From the NCBI RefSeq assembly GCF_003628435.1, contig NZ_RBZN01000007.1, positions 1 through 64,000 on the forward strand: a stretch of 64,000 nucleotides of DNA, given 5' to 3'. Numbering within the stretch: the first letter of the stretch is position 1; each line of letters opens with the position of its first letter. Below are positions 15,994 through 25,031 of this stretch, one piece after another. The position numbers and the translations under genes were made by a program. The stretch is from Ureibacillus endophyticus. Lineage in GTDB: Bacteria > Bacillota > Bacilli > Bacillales_A > Planococcaceae. The notes under the pieces were generated by a model. That model saw only the letters and a list, made by a program, of their open reading frames with translations, did no database searches and was not told the DNA's origin.

Positions 15994-17646
15994 TTGGATA
16001 CACAATTTATAACATCAATGGCGATTATTTTAGCTACATTTGCTTTGTATATTTTTATTGCAGTTTATAATAAAGCGAAAGCAACTTCTGATTTCTATGT
16101 AGCTGGTCGTGGAGTACCACCAATCTATAACGGTATGGCGATTGGTGCCGATTGGATGAGTGCGGCTTCTTTCATTGGTATGGCTGGTACAATTATGATG
16201 CTAGGCTACGATGGTTTAGCATATATCATGGGGTGGACAGGTGGATACCTACTACTAACATTCCTACTTGCACCTCAGTTAAGAAAATCAGGAAGTTATA
16301 CAGTTCCTGAATTTATCGGTGACCGCTTTAAAAGTAATACTGCACTTATCATTGCGGCAATTTGTACAATGATCATCAGTTTCACTTACTCAATCGGACA
16401 ATTATCAGGTTCTGGGGTAGTAATAGGAAGACTTTTTGAAATTGATGCAAAACTAGGAACAATGATTGGTGTAGTTTTAATTGCGATTTATGCAGCATTC
16501 GGAGGAATGAAAGGGATTACATGGACTCAAGTTGCACAATACATTGTATTAATTGTGGCTTATCTAGTTCCAGTAATCTTCATGTCATTACAAATTACTG
16601 GTAATCCTCTTCCGTGGCTTTCTTACGGTGAGATTGTTGGTAAGCTTGGGGAATTAGATCGTGAACTGGGGCTCTCTGAGTATTTTGCTCCATTTGAAAA
16701 AGGTACTAAGTGGCAATTCCTTGCACTTATGTTTACATTAATGGCAGGTACTGCAGGACTTCCACACGTAATTGCTCGTTTCTATACAGTATCTACAATG
16801 AAGGCTGCGCGTTGGTCTGGAGCTTGGGCACTATTATTCATCGCATTATTATACTTCTCTGCACCTGCTTATGCGGCTTTTTCACGCTTCATTTTAATGA
16901 CTCAAGTAGCTGGTAGTAAAATTGCTGACCTTCCTGCTTGGACTAAAACTTGGGTTGATACAGGATTATTGAAAGTAGCGGATACAAGTGGTGATGGAAT
17001 TCTTCAATGGAATGAGTTAATCATTGCTAACGATATCGTCGTAATGGCAACACCTGAAATTGCAAATCTAGGAATCTTTGTTATTGGTTTAGTATCAGCG
17101 GGTGCGATGGCTGCAGCTTTATCTACTGCTGGTGGTTTATTAATCGCTATTTCATCAGCTTTTGCACATGATATTTATTATCGTATCTTAAAACCAGATG
17201 CAACAGATAAACAACGTCTTAAAGTTGGACGTATTACGATTGTAGTTGCAACGTTATTTGCTGGTATTGTTGCCCTTGACCCACCAGGTGCGATCACTCA
17301 GATTGTTGCTTGGGCATTCGCTATTGCAACAGGTACATTCTTCCCTGCCTTAGTACTTGGCGTTTGGTGGAAACGAGCGAATGCACAAGGTTTAATAGCT
17401 GGTTTACTTGTTGGTTTAGCCGTAACATTATCTTATATTTTTGCAGCTAAATATGGTGGATTTACTATTTTAGGTATTATCGATACAGGAGCTGGGGTAT
17501 TCGGTGCGATTGCTGCCTTTGCGGCTAATATCATCGTATCCCTTGCAACGAAGCCACCTTCACAAGAAATTCAAGATGCCGTTATTAATTTACGCTACCC
17601 AGAGCAAATGACTTACAAAGACGGCGAAGTTTATATGAATGAATAA
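15994..17646 (+). CDS. Sodium:solute symporter large subunit (VC_2705 type, acetate-symporter-like)
   Basis: 550-residue SSS-family secondary transporter with about 13 hydrophobic segments. The FYVAGRGVPPIYNGMAIGADWMSAASFIG signature near the N-terminus is that of cation/acetate symporter-like proteins that work with a DUF4212 subunit. They take up small organic anions with sodium; acetate or lactate is likely but unproven. A perfect EF-hand-like loop DTSGDGILQWNE (330-341) sits in a large hydrophilic loop. The start is TTG with AAAGGGGG upstream. It ends in the strong hairpin at 17655. Confidence 0.88.
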   Translation: MDTQFITSMAIILATFALYIFIAVYNKAKATSDFYVAGRGVPPIYNGMAIGADWMSAASFIGMAGTIMMLGYDGLAYIMGWTGGYLLLTFLLAPQLRKSGSYTVPEFIGDRFKSNTALIIAAICTMIISFTYSIGQLSGSGVVIGRLFEIDAKLGTMIGVVLIAIYAAFGGMKGITWTQVAQYIVLIVAYLVPVIFMSLQITGNPLPWLSYGEIVGKLGELDRELGLSEYFAPFEKGTKWQFLALMFTLMAGTAGLPHVIARFYTVSTMKAARWSGAWALLFIALLYFSAPAYAAFSRFILMTQVAGSKIADLPAWTKTWVDTGLLKVADTSGDGILQWNELIIANDIVVMATPEIANLGIFVIGLVSAGAMAAALSTAGGLLIAISSAFAHDIYYRILKPDATDKQRLKVGRITIVVATLFAGIVALDPPGAITQIVAWAFAIATGTFFPALVLGVWWKRANAQGLIAGLLVGLAVTLSYIFAAKYGGFTILGIIDTGAGVFGAIAAFAANIIVSLATKPPSQEIQDAVINLRYPEQMTYKDGEVYMNE

Positions 17647-17654
17647 TTTTTAAC

Positions 17655-17705
17655 GTACCAGGTACAGGAGCAATTCAAAATTGTTTCTGTACCTGGTACT
17701 TTTCT
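17655..17705 (+). terminator. Terminator of the symporter operon
   Basis: 13-bp perfect stem GTACCAGGTACAG/CTGTACCTGGTAC (17655-17667 with 17687-17699), an inner CAATT/AATTG, then TTTTCTTT. The palindrome GTACCTGGTAC recurs after rocD at 47390. Confidence 0.85.
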
Positions 17706-17733
17706 TTCCTTTCAGACAGCCCATTTGAAACTT

Positions 17734-17773
17734 CTACTAATCTAAATCGTAAAATACATTAGTAGTACGATTT
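17734..17773 (+). promoter_or_regulatory. Two interleaved 8-bp inverted repeats upstream of the kinase cassette
   Basis: CTACTAAT (17734-17741) is complementary to ATTAGTAG (17758-17765), and AAATCGTA (17744-17751) is complementary to TACGATTT (17766-17773). The arms alternate A-B-A'-B', so the two hairpins are mutually exclusive, or form a pseudoknot if partly opened. As DNA this could be overlapping operators. It lies 36 bp upstream of the start codon at 17810. Confidence 0.6.
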
Positions 17774-17809
17774 CCATTGTTTTTATTCATTCTAGAAAGG
17801 ATTGATTTA

Positions 17810-18004
17810 ATGCTTGATAAATTTTTGAAGAAATTGTTAGGTGGAAGCAATAGTAAACGCCATTATAATAGTAGTAGCAGAAGAAAATACTCTAATAAAC
17901 ACAACTACTATGGCCATAAACATTATAAAAGAAGTTATAAAAGTCGTTCTGGATTCTTCAGTTCAAAAAGTTTCTTTAGCTCAGGTAGTTTCTTCGGTAG
18001 TTAA
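17810..18004 (+). CDS. Small basic Ser/Tyr/Lys-rich protein
   Basis: 64 residues. After a short amphipathic start (MLDKFLKKLLGG) the rest is nearly all Ser, Tyr, Lys, Arg, His, Asn and Phe. The tail has repeated FFSS/SFF units (GFFSSKSFFSSGSFFGS). AAAGGA lies upstream of this ATG; the frame extends to 17777 but without a site. The stop lies 2 bp before the kinase ATG, so the two are translationally coupled. The abundance of hydroxyl residues makes it a candidate substrate or scaffold of the kinase, which is inference. No family recognised. Confidence 0.7.
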   Translation: MLDKFLKKLLGGSNSKRHYNSSSRRKYSNKHNYYGHKHYKRSYKSRSGFFSSKSFFSSGSFFGS

Positions 18005-18006
18005 AC

Positions 18007-18807
18007 ATGTTTAACACAATAAAAGAAAATAAATATCACGCCTTGGTAAAAAGCTATATTGATAACAATACTGATTATCGCTTTATTAAACAATTAGGTG
18101 ATGGATCTTATGGAGTTGCTTATTTAATTGAAGAGCCCTCATCAGGAGAAAAATTTGTACTAAAAAGGATGAAGGCAAAACATCGAAAAAGTTGCAAGCT
18201 TCGAGAAAAGTTCCATTTAGAGATTCAACTACTTCAGGAGATTGATTTACCTAATACTCCTTCTGTTATTTCACACGGTGTTATTGAAGAAGTTCCTTTT
18301 TATATTATGGATTATATAGACGGACAGACATTTGAGCAGTCGATATTTATAGAAGGGAATACCTTTTCTGTTGAACAATCATTAAAATTTGCTAGTCAAC
18401 TGTTGGAAAACGTTATTCTTTTTCATCAAAAAGGAATTGTCCACCGAGATTTACGTATTCCAAATATCCTAATGAAAGACGAACAATTATACATTATCGA
18501 CTTTGGGTTAGCTGTCTATATGAAGTGTGATGTTGACTTCAACGAAATTGACAACCCTAAAAGAGCTGAAAATCATATAAGTGACCTCTATTTTATCGGG
18601 CACTTTCTCCTATTCCTTCTTTATTCAACCTATTCACCCACTCAAAAGAAAGAACGGAGCTGGCAAGAAGAACTACAATTACCACCATCATTAATAGAAT
18701 ATATTGAACGTCTCTTAATTATAAGAGAGCCTTTTAACAGCGCAGAGGACGCATTAAAATCCCTTCAATGCCAAATGTTAGAGCATTCATTCGTTTCAAC
18801 TGATTAA
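18007..18807 (+). CDS. Eukaryotic-type Ser/Thr protein kinase, YbdM-like
   Basis: 266-residue soluble kinase. Gly-rich loop GDGSYGVAY (about 33-41), catalytic lysine K53 in FVLKRM, catalytic loop HRDLRIPN (H146, D148, N153), and DFG at 165-167 are all present, so it should be active. The usual HRDLK lysine is arginine (R150), as in some divergent bacterial kinases. It lacks a membrane helix and PASTA domains, unlike PrkC, and resembles the small Bacillus kinase YbdM. It is coupled to the 64-residue Ser/Tyr-rich gene just upstream. The later part of the C-lobe is short (ends by 266). Confidence 0.85.
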   Translation: MFNTIKENKYHALVKSYIDNNTDYRFIKQLGDGSYGVAYLIEEPSSGEKFVLKRMKAKHRKSCKLREKFHLEIQLLQEIDLPNTPSVISHGVIEEVPFYIMDYIDGQTFEQSIFIEGNTFSVEQSLKFASQLLENVILFHQKGIVHRDLRIPNILMKDEQLYIIDFGLAVYMKCDVDFNEIDNPKRAENHISDLYFIGHFLLFLLYSTYSPTQKKERSWQEELQLPPSLIEYIERLLIIREPFNSAEDALKSLQCQMLEHSFVSTD

Positions 18808-18880
18808 TTTTTACAAATACCGTATTACATTTTGGTAGTCTGTCTAAACTGAGAAAAAAAGCATTAGGAGAGACTTCAAA

Positions 18881-19294
18881 ATGTTACAATTAGAATCAAA
18901 TTTAGAGGGTAAATATACTGAATTTGGAAAGATACAAAATGCTATTAAAGATGCAGGTTTTACATTAGGAGGATACTGGGATTATGATCGCGGAATTTTT
19001 GACGCAATCCTTTCTAAAGATCAAGGTGAAACAATTTATTTACGACTGCCGTTTATCGTGACTCAAGGTATGCTCGATTCCCCAAATGCATACATTCGTT
19101 TTGAAACTCCTTATGTTATTAAACATATTGCAAACTTAGGGTTAGAACATGATGGCAGTTCAATGATGGATGCAACAGGATTTAGTCAATTCCAAGAACC
19201 GATTGATAAAGATGGATCCATTGACGATAAAAACAAATGGATTAGTGTAGGAGAACAAGTAATTGAAGAAAAAGTGTTACCTTATTTAAATTAA
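18881..19294 (+). CDS. yugN: YugN-like family protein
   Basis: 137-residue cytoplasmic protein matching the YugN-like family over its length (LESNLEGKYTEFGKIQNAIKDAGFTLGGYWDYDRGIFD; FRLPF-type and ISVGEQVIEEKVLPYL ending). Bacillus YugN has no firm function. AGGAGAG lies 8-9 nt before the ATG. It is transcribed alone after the kinase gene (73-bp gap) and ends in a bidirectional hairpin. Confidence 0.85.
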   Translation: MLQLESNLEGKYTEFGKIQNAIKDAGFTLGGYWDYDRGIFDAILSKDQGETIYLRLPFIVTQGMLDSPNAYIRFETPYVIKHIANLGLEHDGSSMMDATGFSQFQEPIDKDGSIDDKNKWISVGEQVIEEKVLPYLN

Positions 19295-19307
19295 TTTTAT
19301 AAGATAC

Positions 19308-19347
19308 AAAAAAGCTAAAGAAACGATAGTCGCTTCTTTAGCTTTTA
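19308..19347. terminator. Bidirectional terminator between yugN and the SLH gene
   Basis: 13-bp stem AAAAGCTAAAGAA/TTCTTTAGCTTTT (19310-19322 with 19334-19346) serving both convergent genes. A near-identical stem lies at 21166. Confidence 0.85.
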
Positions 19348-19352
19348 AAATT

Positions 19353-20993
19353 TTATTTTTGTGGAAGTACTGCATCCACAGCTTCAGCTTCAATTTCCAT
19401 TAATTTATTAAATGGAATTACCTCTGAAGCTTTTGGTGTACCAAGTTTGAAATCAACTGTCTCATTTACTTTTGATTTTCCTAAATCATAAGATAATTTA
19501 AGACCTAGAGACTCGCCTTCCATTGTAATTGTGATATCTAAATTGAATTTGTCATATCCAATATATTTATCTTCATTAATTGCAATGTATTCGCTAAGTT
19601 CATTAATATCTACGAAGTTACTAATTTCCCCTGCTACTTCACCAATTGATACATCAGCACTTGCTAATCCTTCTTTTAGTAAAGCGATGTCTTCAGCAGT
19701 TAAACCTAAAGCTTTCACGTATTCTGGGTTCTCTAATAATGTTAGGAACTTTGGTAATACGTTATTAAATAATGTTTCGATAAATGGTTTTAAATCTTCA
19801 TTTGATAATTCGAATTTTAATACTTTATCAACTTTGATATCAGCTGGAACTGCAACTGATTGTTGATCTACTTCTTCGTAATATTTACCAAATTCATCGA
19901 AGAAGATATCATAAATAGCTTTTGTAAATTCTGTTTGTAAAGCTAAATCCATTGAAACACTTGGTTGTCCAGAAAGTTCAGTTAGTTCATTAAGATCTAA
20001 TTCAATATATTTACCGTTAAGCTCTTCTGGTAAAGGTAGAAGTGGTGATTGCGGTAATTTAATCCACATTTTATCAGTTGTCATAATCATTGGGATGCTG
20101 AATTTTGTTTCAACTTCACCTTGAAGTGTAAGATCCATTGTCATTTCCATTTTCATTGGATCTTTTTGATAAGCACCTTTAATATCTACTTTGATATCTT
20201 CAAACATTTTAAAGATTGCAGCATCTTCAGGAGTTGAAGTTAATGATTTAGGGAATTTAAGACCTAAATTCATACTTCCATCAAACTCATAGCTATTTAA
20301 AGCTAATTCATTTGCATACACTTCTTTTAATAATTCTGTAATTGCTTCATTTGTTACTTCAGTTTCTTCTTCAACTGCTGGCTCTTCTGTCACATCCGTT
20401 TGCTTATTTAAAGCACTTGAAAGGAATACTACAAATTGAGCACGTGTAGTTGCTTCTTCTGGCTTGAATGAACCATCTTCTAAACCAGTTGCAATTTTGT
20501 TTGATACAATTGCATCAATTGCTTCATACGCATAGTGATCTTTCGCTACATCAGTGAAAGTTGTTGAACCATCACCTTTTAATTTAAATGCGTTTGTTAA
20601 AATTGTAGCCATTTGAGCACGTGTAAGAGGTTTATTCGGTTCAAATTTACCGTTAGTACCTTTCATAATTCCTGCTTTTGTTACAGCAGCAATTTCTTTA
20701 ATTGAAGCATCTTTAATATCTTCATAGCTTACAGCGCCAACATTAGATACATCAAGTTTTAAACCGCGTGCAATCATAATAGCAGCTTGTCCACGTGTTA
20801 CTGTGTTTTCCGGGCGGAATGTTTTATCAGGGTATCCTTTTACAATCCCTAAATCTACAAAATTACTAATTTCTTTTTCTGCCCAAAAATCTTCTTTCAC
20901 ATCAGTAAATGATGTTGCAGCTAATCCTTGAAGAGGCAAAGACAAAAGTAAAACTAACGTAAAAAGTACCGAAAAGATTTTTGACTTCTTCAT
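19353..20993 (-). CDS. S-layer homology (SLH) domain surface protein
   Basis: 546-residue exported protein. The signal peptide is residues 1-25 (cut near GLAA-TSF). Three SLH domains follow at about 27-70, 88-130 and 146-190, each with the FTDV...A/WA..I...GI..G..DG.F.P...TR.Q opening. SLH domains hold proteins to pyruvylated secondary wall polymer. After an acidic linker (EEPAVEEETEV) the C-terminal 330 residues are a soluble all alpha/beta region with no recognised motif; it resembles lipoprotein-type ligand-binding domains only in general. It is a monocistronic gene with an ATG start and GGAGG. Confidence 0.88.
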   Translation of the reverse strand: MKKSKIFSVLFTLVLLLSLPLQGLAATSFTDVKEDFWAEKEISNFVDLGIVKGYPDKTFRPENTVTRGQAAIMIARGLKLDVSNVGAVSYEDIKDASIKEIAAVTKAGIMKGTNGKFEPNKPLTRAQMATILTNAFKLKGDGSTTFTDVAKDHYAYEAIDAIVSNKIATGLEDGSFKPEEATTRAQFVVFLSSALNKQTDVTEEPAVEEETEVTNEAITELLKEVYANELALNSYEFDGSMNLGLKFPKSLTSTPEDAAIFKMFEDIKVDIKGAYQKDPMKMEMTMDLTLQGEVETKFSIPMIMTTDKMWIKLPQSPLLPLPEELNGKYIELDLNELTELSGQPSVSMDLALQTEFTKAIYDIFFDEFGKYYEEVDQQSVAVPADIKVDKVLKFELSNEDLKPFIETLFNNVLPKFLTLLENPEYVKALGLTAEDIALLKEGLASADVSIGEVAGEISNFVDINELSEYIAINEDKYIGYDKFNLDITITMEGESLGLKLSYDLGKSKVNETVDFKLGTPKASEVIPFNKLMEIEAEAVDAVLPQK

Positions 20994-21165
20994 GTGTTCC
21001 TCCTTATAAATTTATTACGCCAATCTCAGAAACTATAAATGTATAATTATGTATCTGATACCAATTGGTGCATTATATAGCAATTATAACATATAAATTG
21101 ATAGAAAATTTTAAGATTTTGCATCTATTTTCCAATTCTGCAAATTAGGGATAAATTACTATAGA

Positions 21166-21199
21166 AAAAAGCTAAAGAAGCAAGTGCCTCTTTAGCTTT
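21166..21199 (-). terminator. Terminator of the bmrA-like gene
   Basis: Minus strand: AAAGCTAAAGA pairs with TCTTTAGCTTT, then T6. It is almost the same sequence as the terminator at 19308. Confidence 0.85.
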
Positions 21200-21204
21200 C
21201 ATTT

Positions 21205-22944
21205 TTATGTTAGTTGCTGTTCTGCATATTTTCGATAAAGTTCATGATTTTCTATTAATTCCTCATGACTTCCAACACCAGTAATTCTACCTTTTTCTAT
21301 AAAGATAATTTTATTTGCATCGACAATAGTAGATAATCTGTGAGCAATGACAAAGGTTGTACGTCCTTCCATAAGTCGGGCTAAAGCTTGCTGAACAATA
21401 CTTTCGGACTCGCTATCTAGACTTGCTGTTGCCTCATCCATTAATAAAATTTTAGGATTTCTTAAAAATGCACGGGCTATGGCAATTCGTTGTCTTTGTC
21501 CTCCTGAAAGTTTAACACCACGTTCGCCAATTTCTGTGTCTAATCCATTCTCAAATTCTTTAATAAATTGATCAGCATAGGCCATTTTTGTAACTTCCCA
21601 AAGTCTTTCATCTGTTACTTCCTCTGTTAACCCGTAACAGAGATTGTCACGAATCGACCCTGCCATCATGGCACTTTCCTGAGAAACGTAACCGATTTGT
21701 TTCCGCCAAGATACTAGTGACAATTTACTTATCGGCGTATCTCCTACAAAAATTTCACCAGATGTTGGTTCGTAATAACGTTCTAATAACCCAAACAAAG
21801 TCGTCTTTCCGCCACCACTTGGGCCTGCAAAAGCCACCATTTCCCCTGGATTCGCCTCGAAAGTAACGTTTTGAATCACTGGTTCTTCCCCATCGTAAGA
21901 GAACGAGACATCCTGCAAACGAATAGGTTTATCTTTAATATCCATTTCAATTCCATCTTGTCCCTGTTCTAATGGGAGCTCTAAAATCTCAATAATTTTC
22001 TCTGTTGCCCCTTTAGCCTTTTGTAGCTGAGTAAAGAACATCGCAAAGGATGTAATTGGGAAAATGATTTGGAATAAATACAACAAGAACGCCACCAGTG
22101 AACCTGTTGTCATCGTTCCATTGGCAACCCGGATTCCTCCATAACCAATGATCATAACAATAACAATCATGATGACTGTATGCATAATTGGCCCTACCAA
22201 AGCAAAGATCTTTGCTTCTCTTAATCCCAACTTTAGTAAAGTATTGATCCCTTGTGTTCCTCTTGTCTCTTCAAAGCTTTCTGCATTGGAAGATTTCATT
22301 AATCGTACTTCACTGATAGTTTGTTGAATCGTTCCAGTGAAGGTAGCTGTTTCATCCTGCAAGCCACGAGAGATTTTCGCCATTTTAGATCCTAAAGGCA
22401 TCATAACAGCAACAGTAATTGGAACTGAAATTAACATAATCAATGTCATTTTCCAATCCATAATTAGCAAAATAATAATTGCACCTATGATTGAGATTAA
22501 ACCTGAAATAAATTGTGGGAAATGTTGTGTAATTAGATCTTTTACGATTCCTGTATCATTGATAAGTCGACTAACAGACTCCCCACTTTTCTGATTATCG
22601 AAGTATGAAACAGGCAAGCGAACTAGTTTAAGCCACATCATTTCTCTTAGTCTTGCCACCACTTTTTGCCCAACATAAGCAAGCAAATACATCGATACAC
22701 CATCAAAAACGGCTTGTACAATAAAAAATGCGATGATGGCTAAAATAAGTGGCACACTTAATGTTGCGAAGGAAAACCCATCAACAAGTTCTCGCGTTAA
22801 AAGAGGAATTCCAAGACCAACTATTGTTGTAAAAATACTCAAAATCAACCCAAAAATAAGGGGTGCTTTCGGTATTTTTGTTGCAGCTATTAGTGAAATA
22901 AACGGTTTTATACTAACTTTTGGTACTTTTAAAATTTTCTTCAT
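21205..22944 (-). CDS. bmrA: ABC multidrug exporter, BmrA-like (half-transporter)
   Basis: 579-residue fused ABC exporter: a six-helix membrane domain (about 20-310), then an ATPase domain with Walker A GPSGGGKTT (near 375), signature LSGGQRQR, Walker B ILLMDEATASLD and the H-loop IAHRLST. The membrane domain is very close to Bacillus subtilis BmrA (for example SYFDNQKSGESVSRLINDT and ALVAFLLYLFQIIFPI). BmrA works as a homodimer exporting hydrophobic drugs with ATP. The ATG at 22944 has AAGGAGG 6 nt upstream, whereas an upstream in-frame start at 23067 would read through repeat copy B. It is separated from the next ABC gene by that repeat. Confidence 0.9.
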   Translation of the reverse strand: MKKILKVPKVSIKPFISLIAATKIPKAPLIFGLILSIFTTIVGLGIPLLTRELVDGFSFATLSVPLILAIIAFFIVQAVFDGVSMYLLAYVGQKVVARLREMMWLKLVRLPVSYFDNQKSGESVSRLINDTGIVKDLITQHFPQFISGLISIIGAIIILLIMDWKMTLIMLISVPITVAVMMPLGSKMAKISRGLQDETATFTGTIQQTISEVRLMKSSNAESFEETRGTQGINTLLKLGLREAKIFALVGPIMHTVIMIVIVMIIGYGGIRVANGTMTTGSLVAFLLYLFQIIFPITSFAMFFTQLQKAKGATEKIIEILELPLEQGQDGIEMDIKDKPIRLQDVSFSYDGEEPVIQNVTFEANPGEMVAFAGPSGGGKTTLFGLLERYYEPTSGEIFVGDTPISKLSLVSWRKQIGYVSQESAMMAGSIRDNLCYGLTEEVTDERLWEVTKMAYADQFIKEFENGLDTEIGERGVKLSGGQRQRIAIARAFLRNPKILLMDEATASLDSESESIVQQALARLMEGRTTFVIAHRLSTIVDANKIIFIEKGRITGVGSHEELIENHELYRKYAEQQLT

Positions 22945-22973
22945 CTTTACCTCCTTCGATGTGCAAAAAAAGG

Positions 22974-23149
22974 AGGTGTCCAAAAAGTAATAATTTTTTT
23001 GGACACCTATTTTCTTTCTTGATAAATATTTCTTATGAATTATTGTTCCTGCGGTGGTTGTCACCATCCTCGTCGCAATTTATCTGTGACGAAAGCGGTA
23101 GCGTCAGTTACAAAGGAGCTGTCTCAAAATGACTTTTCAGACAACTCCT
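22974..23149 (+). repeat. Dispersed structured element, copy B (176 bp)
   Basis: The same three-part layout and the same length as copy A: hairpin AGGTGTCC/GGACACCT (22974-23008); a core with CTGCGGTGGTTGTCACCATC, a CGCA closing arm and TGACG/CGTCA stem (23043-23113); and a final hairpin AGGAG-TGTCT/AGACA-CTCCT (23114-23149). It occupies the gap between two minus-strand ABC exporter genes. Confidence 0.88.
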
Positions 23150-23158
23150 TTCTCCTAA

Positions 23159-24871
23159 TTAATTATATTGATACTGATGTAGTCTCGCAAAGATACCATT
23201 CTCTTGAATCAACTCATTGTAAGATCCATCTTCTTCTATTCCATTTGGCGTTATTACTAACACTCGATCGGCATCTTTGATTGTTGCCAAGCGGTGGGCG
23301 ATGACAAGTGTTGTTCGGTTTTCTGCAAGTTCAGATAAAGACTCTTGAATGATTCTCTCTGTTTCTGTATCTAATGCCGATGTAGCTTCATCTAAGATTA
23401 AGATAGGCGGGTTCTTTAAAAACATTCGTGCAATGGCTAATCGTTGCTTTTGACCACCAGAAAGTTTTAATCCCCGTTCACCTATTTGCGTTTCCAATCC
23501 TTCAGGTAAATTATTCACAAAGTCCTCTAAGTGTGCCTTTTTCAAAGCATCTCTTATTTCCTCTTCTGTTGCACCACGTTTTCCATAGGCAATATTTTCC
23601 CTTATCGTACCTGTAAATAAAAACACGTCTTGTTGAACAATCCCAATTTGCTCACGCAGCGATCGTTTTGTTATGTCTCTGATATCTATTCCATCAATCT
23701 TAATGGAACCACTATCTACATCGTAGAAGCGTGGAATAAGAGAACAAATGGTTGTTTTCCCTGCTCCGGAAGGTCCAACAAATGCCGTCATTTCCCCTGC
23801 TTTTAACTCAAAGCTAATATCCTTTAAAATCGTTTTATCTTTTTCATAATTAAAATTAACATTTTCAAAAGTAATATCACCTTGTAAGTAAGGAACATCA
23901 ATAGCATTTGGTCGATCTTGTACTTCTGGTTGTTCATTTAACATGTCTTGAAATCTTTTAAAACCTGCCATTCCTTTTGGATACAATTCTAGTAATGCAC
24001 TAATTTTATCAATTGGTTTAATTAGCACATTTGTATAAAGGACAAAGCTGACTAACTCACCGTAAGAAAGTTTTCCATTAAAACTTAACCATGCCCCTAC
24101 TACTAACACTACTAATGTTAATAGACGGGTCATCATATAAATACCAGAATGTGTTCCAGCCATCACTTTATATGCATAAAGCTTTGCTGCTCTAAAGAAT
24201 CCATTTTGCTCACGGAAACGTTCCATCTCAAATTGTTCATTAGTAAAGGATTGAACTACACGAATCCCAGCGACACTATCTTCAACTCGTCCGTTGACAT
24301 CTGCAATTTTTCCGTACATTTCTTTCCATGCGGCGTTCATCTTTTTATTACTAAACGTAACTAAAGCAATTAACAATGGAACTGCCACTAGTGCAACATA
24401 AGCCAATGTTGGATTAACATTAAACATGATGGCAAAAGCTCCTATGAACGTCATGACAGCAATGAAGAAATCTTCCGGTCCGTGGTGAGCAAATTCCCCA
24501 ATGTCAAATAAGTCATTTGTAATACGACTCATTAAATGGCCAGTTTTGTTGTTATCAAAAAAGCGGAAGGATTGCTTTTGGAAATGGTTAAATAAATCCT
24601 GTCGCATATCAGTTTCTATATTAATTCCTAATTTATGTCCTAAATAGTTCACGATGAAATTGAGTATTGTACTTAAAACATAAACTAAAAGTAATAGAAT
24701 ACTCACTTTGACAATGGTATTCCACTCATTCGTTGGCAGTAGTTCGTCAATAAACCATTGTACAGCGATAGGAAAAGCTAACTCTAAAATCGCTACAATA
24801 ATCGCACTGGCGAAATCTATAATAAATAAGCGTTTGTGCGGTTTATAATAGGAGAAAAATTTTGATAGCAT
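23159..24871 (-). CDS. ABC exporter, fused membrane and ATPase domains
   Basis: 570 residues. The six-helix exporter domain (about 15-305) is followed by an ATPase domain with Walker A GPSGAGKTT (about 365), Q-loop, signature LSGGQKQR, Walker B ILILDEATSALD and H-loop IAHRLAT. Drug/lipid exporter type (MsbA/Sav1866/YgaD group); the cargo is unknown. The ATG at 24871 is preceded by GAGGAGG; an upstream in-frame ATG at 24925 lacks a site. It is followed by repeat copy B, then the bmrA-like gene in the same direction. The two could pair, but each has the features of a homodimer. Confidence 0.88.
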   Translation of the reverse strand: MLSKFFSYYKPHKRLFIIDFASAIIVAILELAFPIAVQWFIDELLPTNEWNTIVKVSILLLLVYVLSTILNFIVNYLGHKLGINIETDMRQDLFNHFQKQSFRFFDNNKTGHLMSRITNDLFDIGEFAHHGPEDFFIAVMTFIGAFAIMFNVNPTLAYVALVAVPLLIALVTFSNKKMNAAWKEMYGKIADVNGRVEDSVAGIRVVQSFTNEQFEMERFREQNGFFRAAKLYAYKVMAGTHSGIYMMTRLLTLVVLVVGAWLSFNGKLSYGELVSFVLYTNVLIKPIDKISALLELYPKGMAGFKRFQDMLNEQPEVQDRPNAIDVPYLQGDITFENVNFNYEKDKTILKDISFELKAGEMTAFVGPSGAGKTTICSLIPRFYDVDSGSIKIDGIDIRDITKRSLREQIGIVQQDVFLFTGTIRENIAYGKRGATEEEIRDALKKAHLEDFVNNLPEGLETQIGERGLKLSGGQKQRLAIARMFLKNPPILILDEATSALDTETERIIQESLSELAENRTTLVIAHRLATIKDADRVLVITPNGIEEDGSYNELIQENGIFARLHQYQYN

Positions 24872-25031
24872 AGATGCCTCCTCATTTCGGAATCCGAATA
24901 TTCTTCCCCATTTTACACGATTCATACTCTATTTGAAAATCTTTATCATTCGAGATTAATAATCTTTACTAGCTGTTCATTTAAAAAGTGTGCTGGCTGT
25001 TCGAAATCATTCATACTCCGCCATTTTCTTG

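Noticed and set aside
17734-17773. Classical H-type pseudoknot
   Set aside because: The A' and B' arms touch with no linking loop, so both full stems cannot form at once; reported as exclusive hairpins or operators instead.
21205-24871. Heterodimeric ABC transporter encoded by the two adjacent genes
   Set aside because: Not excluded, but the genes are separated by a 215-bp gap holding a repeat, and the first is very close to the homodimeric BmrA.
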